This document shows positions 15,340 through 25,800 of a stretch of DNA of 64,000 nt, in pieces. Source of the DNA: Saccharomyces uvarum (lineage: Eukaryota > Ascomycota > Saccharomycetes > Saccharomycetales > Saccharomycetaceae); contig OX365929.1 in NCBI GenBank assembly GCA_947243795.1, forward strand, positions 806,001 to 870,000, written 5' to 3'. Below the pieces are notes generated by a model. The model did not search any database and was not told where the DNA came from. It saw only the letters and a list, made by a program, of their open reading frames with translations. The first letter of the stretch is position 1, and every line of letters begins with the position of its first letter. The translations under genes and the position numbers were made by a program.

Positions 15340-16578
15340 TTAATTCGCTAGTTTACTCAACAAATCTTGTATACTAGAGGAAACCCCTACAGAGTTGTCA
15401 TTTGGTTCATTTGTACCTTCATCATCCCCAATTTCGGCACCATCACGGTCGTCAACGTCTAGCTCATATTGGCCATTATCGTCAGAAATACTCTCCCCAT
15501 ATGTTTTTGAATCAAGGTGCACTCTTTTTTCTGGCATCTCATTATAATCATCATGGCCTGTCATGTCATGTGTTCGTTTCAGCTCAGAATGAGAATCGTC
15601 ACCAGGATTGTCCATGGAGTTTATGTGCTCACTATTCATTTTATCCATAATGTCATTCTTGTCCTCCATTATATCAAGTCCATAGCTGTTACCGTTGGAC
15701 TCCTCGTCGTCATCTTTATCATCTTTATCATCGTCATCATCATCGTCGTCATCATCGTCATCGTCATCATCGTCTCCGTCACCGACTTCATAAGTGGGAA
15801 TAATGTTGTCTTCGTCGGTATTCTGCTTCAACCTAGATGGGTCCTTCGCAGATAAAACAAACTCTATTTCACTTAACATACTCTGTTCCTCGTCAAAACG
15901 TTTTTTTTCGTCGTCTAGTGCGCTTTGTAGCTTCAGAATGCCGCTTTCTCTTTTATGGATTGACTCGCTTATTATATCTTTGGCCATGTTTCCAATTTTA
16001 CTAATAGTCTTGAAATTTTCCCCGTAAACCGAACTTGATGGATCCAGTTCATCTGCTGACTTGTCAAATCTGATTTTCATAGCACGAACGTTATGATGTA
16101 ATTTAGCTAATTTTTCATAGTCCCGAGCAAAATCCTTTAATTTTTGGGGTAGGGCTAGTGCCTCGACAGGTGAAGTCTCGGTTTTAAGATTCCTGTCTAT
16201 GTCAATGACAACCTGCTTAGAGAAAATGTTTCTTTCTTTCAAAATGTTAACAACTCTCGACAACTTCTTTCTCAGGTCCCTAGGGAATTCTTGATTAATC
16301 CTGCCTAATACCTCAGCTGCCACTTTCCCAAAGGAATCTTGAAATTGAATGATTTTTTGACCTTTGGCTTGTTGAACAACATGGTTCATTAAATAAAGTC
16401 CTAGCAGTTTCCTTCTTGTATTTACACTAGACCGCAACATGTAGTCCTTCCATGTTTCTGCTACCTTTGGGGCATCTCTGTACTGCAGAAGTAACCATTT
16501 TGAAGCACTGGCAATAGACTCTTGAGAGTCTTCCAACGTATTTAACTTAGTAGTAAATTGTTCAGACGAGAAGGGCAT
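15340..16578 (-). CDS. RTT103: RNA polymerase II CTD-binding factor Rtt103
   Basis: A 412-residue protein matching Rtt103, which binds Ser2-phosphorylated Pol II CTD and helps recruit the Rat1 exonuclease for transcription termination. Residues 1 to about 135 form the CTD-interacting domain (MPFSSEQFTTKL..., with NTRRKLLGLYLMNHVVQQAK). A helical middle follows to about 255, then an acidic, low-complexity tail with a long Asp tract encoded by GAT/GAC repeats (DNA about 15707-15783). The end, SSSIQDLLSKLAN, is conserved. The start at 16578 matches the known protein; the open frame upstream has only a GTG. RTT103 diverges from HRQ1 across 220 bp. Confidence 0.96.
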   Translation of the reverse strand: MPFSSEQFTTKLNTLEDSQESIASASKWLLLQYRDAPKVAETWKDYMLRSSVNTRRKLLGLYLMNHVVQQAKGQKIIQFQDSFGKVAAEVLGRINQEFPRDLRKKLSRVVNILKERNIFSKQVVIDIDRNLKTETSPVEALALPQKLKDFARDYEKLAKLHHNVRAMKIRFDKSADELDPSSSVYGENFKTISKIGNMAKDIISESIHKRESGILKLQSALDDEKKRFDEEQSMLSEIEFVLSAKDPSRLKQNTDEDNIIPTYEVGDGDDDDDDDDDDDDDDDDKDDKDDDEESNGNSYGLDIMEDKNDIMDKMNSEHINSMDNPGDDSHSELKRTHDMTGHDDYNEMPEKRVHLDSKTYGESISDDNGQYELDVDDRDGAEIGDDEGTNEPNDNSVGVSSSIQDLLSKLAN

Positions 16579-16776
16579 ACTGGTAGTATTTGGTCCTTGA
16601 TATCGGCTTTCTTCAGATTTCCTCACCCTTTTGCTAAAAACCTTCTGCGCTCTTGCTTGGGCTATTATTCTGGCCTTTCAAGTTTATATTTTTTAAAGGA
16701 AAAAGATAACAATTTTAGTTTTCATAAGTAGGTAGAAGGTTTACATAACGAGAAGGTTTAGGGAGAAGAAAGAAAA

Positions 16777-16818
16777 ATGCACATTATGAACAGAGAAGAT
16801 GCAGGAAGGACCGCCTAA
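16777..16818 (+). other. upstream ORF overlapping the HRQ1 start
   Basis: ATG at 16777 opens a 13-codon frame, with a second in-frame ATG at 16786, which ends in TAA at 16816-16818, beyond the HRQ1 ATG at 16799 and in another frame. If the HRQ1 mRNA starts upstream of 16777 this would reduce Hrq1 synthesis. The transcript start is not visible from sequence. Confidence 0.4.
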
Positions 16819-19800
16819 TAAGAAGTCTAAGTCGGTGAGTGAAGGAACCAAAAAAGGTGATGATTTCAAAAACTTTGAACAGTTTTTCTTCCGCCTCAAT
16901 ACACTTTATACATTTCTAATTTGCAGGAAGCATGTTGTACCTACCTTTAAAACGCTTTGTGATCCCATAGAAGCTGCCTTGAAGAAAGCCGTTACGAAAG
17001 AAGATTTGGCCAGGGTGATGGCTCTTATGCCAAGGGACTGTGTTTTCAAGTACATTGACGAGAACCAGATTTATACCGAAACTAAAATCTTTGACTTTAA
17101 TAATGGGGGTTTCCAACAGAAGGAGAATGATATATTTGAGCTGAAGGATGTGGACGATCAATATGAACGTGGAAAGTCTACTCAGTTACTTATATTCGAG
17201 TTTATAGATGGGACGATGCAACGTTCTTGGTCTGCAAGTGATAAATTCTCTCAGGTTAAGATACCCACCTATACAACGGAGGAAATGAAAAAAATGATTT
17301 CGAAGAGGGAAGTTCTTTTTGAATCGAGATTACAGGAATTTATCCTCGAAAATGAAAAAGCTGGGCTTGATCCATTCTTTGAGCTAACAAAACTGGCGCA
17401 AAAGTATATTCCAAAGGAGAGAGATTATGAGGACCCTATTGAGGCAATGATGAAAGCTAAGCAAGAAGGTGCTGAGATGGGTATTCTCGATGAATCTAAT
17501 GATCCGACTATAGCTACGATCCCTCAAATGATTGAAAAGTTGAAGCATACTGAATTCTACGCTTCTCAGATAAAACACTGCTTTACGATACCATCGAGAA
17601 TAGCTGCGTATAAAGACCTCAGTTTTGAACTTGCGCCAGAAGTATATCAGGGATTAGAGCACAACAGCTTCTATAGTCATCAAGCAGATGCCATAAACGC
17701 CCTTCACCGAGGCGAAAATGTTATTATTACAACTTCTACCTCTTCAGGTAAGTCTCTGATCTATCAATTAGCAGCCATAGATCTTTTGTTGAAGGACTCG
17801 GAATCAACGTTTATGTATATATTTCCAACAAAGGCTTTAGCCCAAGATCAAAAGAGAGCTTTCAAGGTAATACTTTCGAAGATTCCCGAGTTAAAGAATA
17901 TCGTGGTTGACACATATGATGGCGACACAGAGCCAAGCGAGAGAGTCTATATTCGGAAAAATGCCAGAGTTATTTTCACTAATCCTGACATGATACATAC
18001 TAGTGTTTTACCAAATCATGCAAATTGGAGACACTTTTTGTATCATCTCAAGCTGGTGGTAGTCGATGAATTGCATATATATAAGGGTTTATTTGGATCA
18101 CATGTGGCATTAGTAATGAGACGCTTGTTAAGATTGTGCCATTGTTTTTATGAAAACAGTAACTTGCAATTTATTTCTTGTTCAGCTACTTTAAAGTCCC
18201 CAATTCAGCATATGAAAGATATGTTTGGTATCGATGAGGTTACTTTGATACATGAAGACGGATCTCCCACAGGTGCCAAACACCTAGTAGTGTGGAACCC
18301 TCCAACCCTATCTCAACACGAACGTAAACGAGAAAATTTCATTCGAGAAAGTGCCAAGATTTTAGTTCAATTAGTATTGAACAACGTTAGGGCCATAGCG
18401 TTCTGTTATGTCCGTCGTGTCTGTGAACTATTAATGAAGGAAGTGCGTAATATTTTTACTGAAATTAGACGAGAGGATTTGATCACAGAAGTTATGTCTT
18501 ATAGAGGTGGTTATTCTGCCTCCGATAGGCGTAAGATAGAACGTGAAATGTTCCACGGAAATTTGAAAGCTGTCATATCTACGAATGCTTTAGAACTTGG
18601 TATTGATATTGGTGGTCTTGACGCAGTTTTAATGTGTGGTTTTCCACTATCCATGGCTAACTTTCATCAACAAAGTGGTAGGGCTGGTAGAAGGAACAAT
18701 GATTCATTAACGCTTGTGGTTGCAAGTGACTCGCCCGTAGATCAGCATTACGTTGCTCATCCGGAATCTTTATTGGAAGTTGATAATTCCGATTCTTTTC
18801 AAGAACTGATTCTGGATTTCGATAATATCCTAATTTTGGAAGGACATATACAATGTGCAGCATTTGAACTACCAATAAACTTTGAGCGCGATAGGCAATT
18901 TTTTGCTGAAGCTCATCTTCGCAGAATTTGTGTAGAGCGTTTACATCACAATCAAGATGGCTACCATGCTAGTAATAGGTTTTTACCATGGCCATCCAAG
19001 CGTGTATCTTTGAGAGGTGGCGAAGAGGACCAATTTGCTGTAGTGGACATAACAAATGGAAGAAACATAATAATTGAAGAGATAGAAGCATCCAGAACAA
19101 GTTTTACCTTATATGACGGTGGCATATTTATCCATCAGGGATATCCGTATCTTGTAAAAGAATTCAATCCCGATGAAAGATATGCTAAAGTCCAAAGAGT
19201 AGATGTTGACTGGGTAACTAGTCAAAGAGATTTCACAGATGTTGACCCACAGGAAATTGAATTGATACGCTCTTTGGAAAGCAGTGATGTTCCTGTGTAC
19301 TTTGGTAAAATCAGGACTACGATTGTCGTGTTTGGCTTTTTCAAAATGGACAAGTACAAGAGGATTATTGATGCGATTGAAACACATAATCCTCCCGTCA
19401 TAATTAATTCTAAGGGTTTCTGGATAGATATACCAAAACAAGTACTGGATATTTGCCAAAAGAAACAATTGAATGTGGCAGGGGCTATTCATGGGGCTCA
19501 ACATGCAATCATGGGCATGCTCCCACGATTTATAGTAGCAGGTGTGGATGAGATACAAACCGAATGTAAAGCTCCAGAAAAGGAATTTGCAGAACGCCAA
19601 ACCAAACGAAAGCGGCCTGCTAGATTAGTATTTTATGATTCAAAGGGCGGTAAGTACGGTTCTGGTTTGTCTATTAAAGCATTCGAGCATATTGATGATA
19701 TAATAGAATCCAGTCTAAAAAGGATAAAAGAATGCCCCTGTAGTGACGGATGTCCTGACTGTGTAGCAGCTTCTTTTTGTAAGGAAAACAGTTTGGTGTT

Positions 19801-20032
19801 ATCAAAGCCAGGTGCCCAAATTGTTTTACACTGTATTCTGGGACATTTGGAGGATGATTTTATAGATTCCATCAAAGATGGTCCGGAACCAAATATGCCA
19901 GAAATAAAAGTGGAAACGGTTGTTCCTGTGTCAGAACATGTCAACTTTTCAGAGGATTTCAAAATCATTGATGTTAGGAAAACTACAGAAGATGTTACTT
20001 CTTCTAGTGACTTTATTAAAGAGGAAAAGTAA
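16799..20032 (+). CDS. HRQ1: RecQ4-family DNA helicase Hrq1
   Basis: A 1077-residue 3'-5' DNA helicase of the RecQ4/Hrq1 family, acting in crosslink repair and telomere maintenance. Walker A is TSSGKS with Lys318, Walker B is VVDELH (Asp423, Glu424), and motif VI is QQSGRAGRR. A UBL-like or helical N-terminal region covers about residues 20-260, and a C-terminal DUF1998-type zinc region contains CPCSDGCPDC and further Cys. Length equals what I recall for S. cerevisiae Hrq1, in which K318 is the known ATPase residue. Converges with SRP101 over 226 bp. Confidence 0.97.
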   Translation: MQEGPPNKKSKSVSEGTKKGDDFKNFEQFFFRLNTLYTFLICRKHVVPTFKTLCDPIEAALKKAVTKEDLARVMALMPRDCVFKYIDENQIYTETKIFDFNNGGFQQKENDIFELKDVDDQYERGKSTQLLIFEFIDGTMQRSWSASDKFSQVKIPTYTTEEMKKMISKREVLFESRLQEFILENEKAGLDPFFELTKLAQKYIPKERDYEDPIEAMMKAKQEGAEMGILDESNDPTIATIPQMIEKLKHTEFYASQIKHCFTIPSRIAAYKDLSFELAPEVYQGLEHNSFYSHQADAINALHRGENVIITTSTSSGKSLIYQLAAIDLLLKDSESTFMYIFPTKALAQDQKRAFKVILSKIPELKNIVVDTYDGDTEPSERVYIRKNARVIFTNPDMIHTSVLPNHANWRHFLYHLKLVVVDELHIYKGLFGSHVALVMRRLLRLCHCFYENSNLQFISCSATLKSPIQHMKDMFGIDEVTLIHEDGSPTGAKHLVVWNPPTLSQHERKRENFIRESAKILVQLVLNNVRAIAFCYVRRVCELLMKEVRNIFTEIRREDLITEVMSYRGGYSASDRRKIEREMFHGNLKAVISTNALELGIDIGGLDAVLMCGFPLSMANFHQQSGRAGRRNNDSLTLVVASDSPVDQHYVAHPESLLEVDNSDSFQELILDFDNILILEGHIQCAAFELPINFERDRQFFAEAHLRRICVERLHHNQDGYHASNRFLPWPSKRVSLRGGEEDQFAVVDITNGRNIIIEEIEASRTSFTLYDGGIFIHQGYPYLVKEFNPDERYAKVQRVDVDWVTSQRDFTDVDPQEIELIRSLESSDVPVYFGKIRTTIVVFGFFKMDKYKRIIDAIETHNPPVIINSKGFWIDIPKQVLDICQKKQLNVAGAIHGAQHAIMGMLPRFIVAGVDEIQTECKAPEKEFAERQTKRKRPARLVFYDSKGGKYGSGLSIKAFEHIDDIIESSLKRIKECPCSDGCPDCVAASFCKENSLVLSKPGAQIVLHCILGHLEDDFIDSIKDGPEPNMPEIKVETVVPVSEHVNFSEDFKIIDVRKTTEDVTSSSDFIKEEK

Positions 20033-20258
20033 GTTTTTTGTTAGCAGTTTTCAAACCGGAGAACAGAAACGCATTCAATTCTATCACTGACAGAATTATT
20101 TTTAAGCTCCATATCGACCGTTGGGGACATTCCAACAATATAAAATATCGGACTATTTTTTTTTCTTTCTCCAACGAACTACAAAAGGAACTGTATTTTA
20201 TAAAGCAAATCATTAGATATTGCGTGTAGTACATACATATATAATAATGTTACAATCA

Positions 20259-22124
20259 TCAAGACATTAGGGTGTTAACGGCCCATTTTACACTTAATGT
20301 TCTCAAGTCGGTATAAGTTTGTCCCACCCCCACAAACAATATGGGAATTCCTGTTGCATAGACCATATTCACCATAGTACCTAACATTTCACCAACTGTG
20401 TCACACTTGGAAATGATGAAAAAGTCAAGGTTTCTCCCCTTCCCAAAGGCATTGTTGAAATTTTTGGCTTGTTGAACAGAATCTGTACCTACTAAAGCTT
20501 CCCCAACCATAATAATTTTATCTGGCTTAGCTTGGTCAGCAAATGATTTCAATGGAGACATTAGTGTAGGATCATTATGTCTTCTTCCGGCAGTATCCAT
20601 TAACACTATGTCAAAGCGTTGATCGTGGGCATATTTGATGGCCTGTTTAGCGATTTTAGTCACTAAGTCAGAGCCACCATAACCAGCTTCAAATAATTCA
20701 ACATAATCATTACCACTTTTACCCCTTTTGTTTTTAGAGCCACGCACATGTGAATCGTCCATGAGTTGTGCTAAATTTTCAACGTGAACCCTTAGTTGTT
20801 CAACTGCACCAGATCGGAACGTATCACAGGCAACAATTAGGACCTTGAAGTTATTTTGCAGTAGCCAGAACGCTAATTTCGAAAGATTGGTCGACTTACC
20901 AACACCATTAACACCCACTACGGAGAATACATATGGATTGCTTTTCCCGTCGGCGTCTATTTCGCTTCTTTTGCTTTGTATTTCACGTAAAAGATCGACA
21001 GACACACCGGGAGTTAATATCTGAGTTAATGCTTTCGTTAAGGATTCACGAGCTGTGTTTTCAACACTGGTCCAATTGGCAGTTTTTGAGCCTACGAGAT
21101 CGCGAGAGACTTGTTGGGTTAAATAATCAGCTGCTTCTGGAGCCACATTTTTGGTTATTAGTTGTTGTTTCAATTTGTCTAATACAGATTTCAAATCATT
21201 ATCATTAATGGTTTTGTTACCTAAGACGTGTTTTTGCAAAAATCCGAATGCTGTGTTCACATAGCCATTATTTTTTGATTCATTTCCGCTTATAACTTCG
21301 TCTTTATGAGAAGATAAAAGGTCATCGATTTCTTTGATCAAAAAATCACCGCCTTCTGTTCTGTTACCAAATGAATCTTTATTTATAGTGGCATCAAGAG
21401 CAACTTGACTGCTATTGTAACCGTTAGATGAGGAAAAATCTAATTTGGCAGCGTCTGCGTGGTTCATTTCATCGAGCATTCCACCATCACGGCCCCATTT
21501 TCTCCCACTACCAACATTTCCCAAAGTTTGCTTTTTATTTTTAGTATCCTTTAGTTTCTTTTTTGTATTTTTATTACCAGATTGTAATGCTGATTCATTC
21601 GTGGCCGCCTCATTTGAATCAACCTGCTCTTGTTTTATGGATTCTTCGTATTTGACTCCAAAATATTGATCAAATTTGTTCAGGTCTTCTTCAAGCCCTT
21701 GGAGAACGTCAACATAGTTATGTATATTTTTTTCATTTTGTCCTTTAATGTTCTTCTGGATGGACTCACTTAAGTGTAGTGAATTCCAAAGCTTTAGTAC
21801 TAGTGCTAATGTTTGTTGAGTTTCTTGATTCAGTTCCAAGGTCCGCTCCGCAAAGGTTACTACAAAATATATCTCTGGCTGCTTGTTTAGGTAGAATATT
21901 GCATTGAATGAATTTGAATTTTTAACTTCATCATTAATTGTCACAACGTTGAGATCAAACCCGCCCGTATTTGCATTTGTAACACTTTCTTTCTTAGTTA
22001 CTGGAGAAGTAATTAGCTGCGATATAAAGGAATTAATTTGTGCCTCAGAAAAGCGTTTCCCTGAGCAATTATATTGGTAAAGTACCTGGCCTTGAGGTGT
22101 AAAAACTGCTAATTGGTCAAACAT
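20259..22124 (-). CDS. SRP101: SRP receptor alpha subunit Srp101
   Basis: A 621-residue GTPase, the signal recognition particle receptor alpha subunit, which docks SRP-ribosome complexes at the ER membrane through Srp102. The N-terminal SRX longin fold covers about residues 1-130. A charged linker with a Lys-rich patch (NTKKKLKDTKNKKQ, about 185-199) follows. The NG domain spans about 290-621: G1 GVNGVGKS at 404-411, DTFRSGAVEQL at 434 on, DTAGRR at 510-515, and SKCD at 572-575 in place of the commoner TKxD. Length equals the S. cerevisiae protein as remembered. Confidence 0.97.
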   Translation of the reverse strand: MFDQLAVFTPQGQVLYQYNCSGKRFSEAQINSFISQLITSPVTKKESVTNANTGGFDLNVVTINDEVKNSNSFNAIFYLNKQPEIYFVVTFAERTLELNQETQQTLALVLKLWNSLHLSESIQKNIKGQNEKNIHNYVDVLQGLEEDLNKFDQYFGVKYEESIKQEQVDSNEAATNESALQSGNKNTKKKLKDTKNKKQTLGNVGSGRKWGRDGGMLDEMNHADAAKLDFSSSNGYNSSQVALDATINKDSFGNRTEGGDFLIKEIDDLLSSHKDEVISGNESKNNGYVNTAFGFLQKHVLGNKTINDNDLKSVLDKLKQQLITKNVAPEAADYLTQQVSRDLVGSKTANWTSVENTARESLTKALTQILTPGVSVDLLREIQSKRSEIDADGKSNPYVFSVVGVNGVGKSTNLSKLAFWLLQNNFKVLIVACDTFRSGAVEQLRVHVENLAQLMDDSHVRGSKNKRGKSGNDYVELFEAGYGGSDLVTKIAKQAIKYAHDQRFDIVLMDTAGRRHNDPTLMSPLKSFADQAKPDKIIMVGEALVGTDSVQQAKNFNNAFGKGRNLDFFIISKCDTVGEMLGTMVNMVYATGIPILFVGVGQTYTDLRTLSVKWAVNTLMS

Positions 22125-22821
22125 AATAACTGCACTTAGTTATACGATAACGCTCTTGTTGATAAACTATTCCACTCGGTAATAGATAATATACAAACTT
22201 CGAAAAGTTAGATAATGCCAGCCCTTAGATTTAAACCTTCTAAAATTTTGGCTAATACAGTGCGTGCTTCCTGTGTTATGACAGTATCATTTGATAAAGG
22301 ATAACATGGACAATGATTTCGCTACTATTTTCACCGTTATTTTGTTAAGCAAAATTACCCAGCGCATGAACAATAATAATAGGACACGAAAAATCAATGG
22401 AACGGTCAATTAAAAGAAGTATTTGACGCTTTTCCCTAAAGAAATAATGAGGCATATAGCATTTTAGTAACAAAGTAGATTTGATATATAATAAGATAAA
22501 TAACAAAAGACAATAAAAAAAATTAAAAATGAAAAAGTTGAAAATAAGGCTTTATTATTGTTTTGTGCATTTGAGGGGAAAAAATATTATATGATTTAAC
22601 GAGGTTGAATTGAAAATTTTACATCATATCATACCTTACCGAAAAGTTTGTTAACAGCAGAAGTACAAAGTCATGCAGTTGTTAATGTTTGCAGGGAATT
22701 AAAGATAAAAGAAGGAAGAGGGGGAGAGAAAATGAAGCACGATTGCAAAGGACAGAAAGGAATAAATAAGAAAAAACATGGCGGGCTGATTCTCTCATTT
22801 GTCGAATTCTTGAAAAGGATT
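22125..22821. other. SRP101 promoter and SSD1 3' region
   Basis: 697 bp between two leftward genes, unusually AT-rich around 22490-22620 with A/T homopolymer runs. The left part should be the SRP101 promoter and the right part the SSD1 3' UTR. I see no RNA gene and no convincing frame. Confidence 0.45.
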
Positions 22822-25800
22822 TTACTCTCTTCTCATAAATGGATTTAATGCACGAACGGTTAGGCATGGCAAAGCCATTCCCACTTCAGCTCTCAACAAA
22901 ATAGGAATCTTTTGCAATTCATGTATTTCTTGAATATAGTTATCATTTTCAATCCTAGTTTCAGTAGTAGAAATAAACCTGTCTAAAGCATTTTGTTCGT
23001 TGTTGTCCGTGGATGGAAATCTTAGACTTGGTACCGTTAAATGCAAGTCGCTAAGTTCTTTACTTAATGGGTCACTGATCAATGGTTCAGCTTCAGCTTC
23101 TTTGTCGAGTTCAATATTAGCGATTTCTGCGGCCGTAGAACTAAATTTGTTTTTTATAGAGTTTCTGTAGGATTTTGGATTCTTTTCGTCCGCTGGAATA
23201 AAAGTTGCGCTATCTACACCAGGTTGCCAGTGTAATTCTAAAACACGATTGGTACCGTCAAATTCGGCCTTGATTAAAGGCAGTTGATCACCGTGAACTC
23301 TTTTTTCAATACCAAATTCTGGAATAAAGACGTCAAACGAAGACTCATAAACTTGCAACACTGTGGCAACAGTCAGCAATTGGCCAGTGGTATTACCCAT
23401 ATCATTGATAGTTTTACATAGCAGTAAGTGAATTGCTTGTTCTTGGGCCTGATAGGCGCAATCCTTTTTGAAATTACAGTACTCAGAAGTAATCTTTAAT
23501 GCTTCTATATCTTCAGTATATGGAACATCGTGGATAACAGATTTTAGTTGTCTGTGAACGACATGATCAGCATATCTTCTCATTGGATCTGTAAAATGTG
23601 CATAGATAGGTAAGTTCAGAGCATAGTGACCGTACTGGTCTGGATCGACCTTGCCGGCAATAAAATATCTGGCTCTTGGCATAGTCTTGAATAGTAGAAT
23701 TTCAATTCCAACTCTGACATCATCATCTTCAATCTTTAACACTGCTTTGATGAGTTCATCTGCTGAACTGATGTCAACATCGTAGCCGAAGTTTTGAATT
23801 TTCTTCCTGAATGACGCCATCTTGGTTGCAATAGGTTGCATTTGTCTTCTCAAAAGTGCTAAGTCACCAAGCTTGGTATAAATCTTTTCTGCTACTGTCG
23901 AATTAACTTTTCTTTTAATTTCATTTATTACAATAAAGCCTGAAGTTCTATCCAAGATGTTTAAGTCGACTTTAACTTTTTCGTCATCTAAACTCTCCAA
24001 TAGAGATAATGTAGGAAGCAGCTTGGCTTCAGGGTCATTTATCCTTACAGCATAGAATGATCTTGCAATTTCTTGTACCAGAGAAAGATAGGTACCAGGG
24101 TTTCCGCTCAATAATTTTTCATTCAACTGTTCCAATGATAAAATATTCGATGGAGAGATAATCGATTCGCCTACCCAAGTAGATTGAACTCTTAGAGTAG
24201 AGGAATCTAGAGTATATACAACCGATATGGTGGGAGATTCTTTACCCGGTGCCAATGAGAGTGTGTCGTTGAAGGACTGTGGTAGTAAATTAACGAGCTT
24301 CTGCGGCATAAATACTGCGGAAGATCTCTTTCTAGCACGTCTATCAACAGAAGAACCTTCTTCAATATGGCTTGTTACATCAACAACATGACATCCTAGC
24401 TCTAGCGTACCATCACCCTTGTTTCTAACATGTAAAGCAAATCCCGAGACCCACCCAAGCTCTGAAATTGCGAGAATATTATATTCATTATCATCTGTAA
24501 AAGTTCTTCTTGTTTCCAAGTTCTCCGCTGTTAATGGCAGCGGTTGAAAGCTCGACTTCTCTTTTTGTGGATTTTTCTGATCCAGATATTCATTTGAGAG
24601 AAAATTGTTATCCCTTAGAATAGAATCAATTTCAGTGTTCGGATCGTGAATGTCTCCAAGTTCAGAAACTAAAATACCAAACGGATGCAAAGATGTGATT
24701 GGCCAACGTTTGATAGAAGCAACAAATAGCTTCTCTGAGTATTTGTCTGCATTTTCAACAAAGTCTTTTGGAGCCAACTCTGTTGGAATTGCGATTAATG
24801 GAACCTTCTTATCAGTTGGCTTAAACCAAGCAATTTTTGGGCTCTGAGGTGGTTTATTATTGTCACTATTAGCTTGCTGAGATGGTCTCAATAAACCTAA
24901 CGTACCACTAAATAATTGACCGGGGATACGATCCAAAACGGCAACGACATGACCTGCGTACAGCGGTTTGTATTTGTCATTTATTTCCTCCTCCTCAACT
25001 AACAACAACGATTGACCTTCAACCTCAACATCATCATTTTTCTTTTGGGTTGGACGTTGCTTTAATGAACTTCTTCTTTTCACACCTGTCTTAGTAGGAG
25101 ACGATAAAGAATCGTTGTCGTTATTAATGGTTGATGACGTGTTTCTTCTAACGGATGAATCATCTTTATTTGGCGAGTCGGACGACGAAGATGATGATAG
25201 AAAGTTATTGCTTGTTGCCGCAGTGGCAGATGCATCGTTGTGGTAGTCGTCACTACTGTTCAAAGGAATAATATCGTGTTGCATAGAGGCATCCTTTCTT
25301 CTCTTTTTTTCTTCTTTTTCCTTTTTAGATTCCCAAACGTCATCGACGACTAATAACTCTACTGCAACCAAATCGCCTTCAAGGGCTCTATTACGATCTT
25401 TGGAGCCGCAAATGTAAATATCAGCATCAAGAGCCCCGTCTGTAGAGACCCAAGCATCTGATCTGTTTTTTTTGTTAACTCTTAAAATACCAGCTACTAA
25501 TCTTCCTTCTTGGATCAGTTCCGGAATATTTGCTTGGGGAAGATAGGGTGCAAATAGAGATTTACGCCCGCCTCCGTTGCTATTGCCTTGAGAGCTGAAA
25601 CTATGAACAGATGAATTAGAAGCACGGTGCTTATGGCCCTGTTGAAAGATTGCAGGGGGCTCTAGAGTGTTCAATGAATTATAATCCCTTGAGTTGGAAC
25701 CTCTGTGACGGAATGGAGACAATTGCTGTTGCGATTGTTGTGATTGAGTCCTCCAGTTGGAATTAATACCTGGCGAATATTCGTTATTTCTTGTCTTTGT

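Noticed and set aside
19109-19600. 163-codon open frame antisense to HRQ1
   Set aside because: Complement of well conserved helicase sequence with no start or domain of its own.
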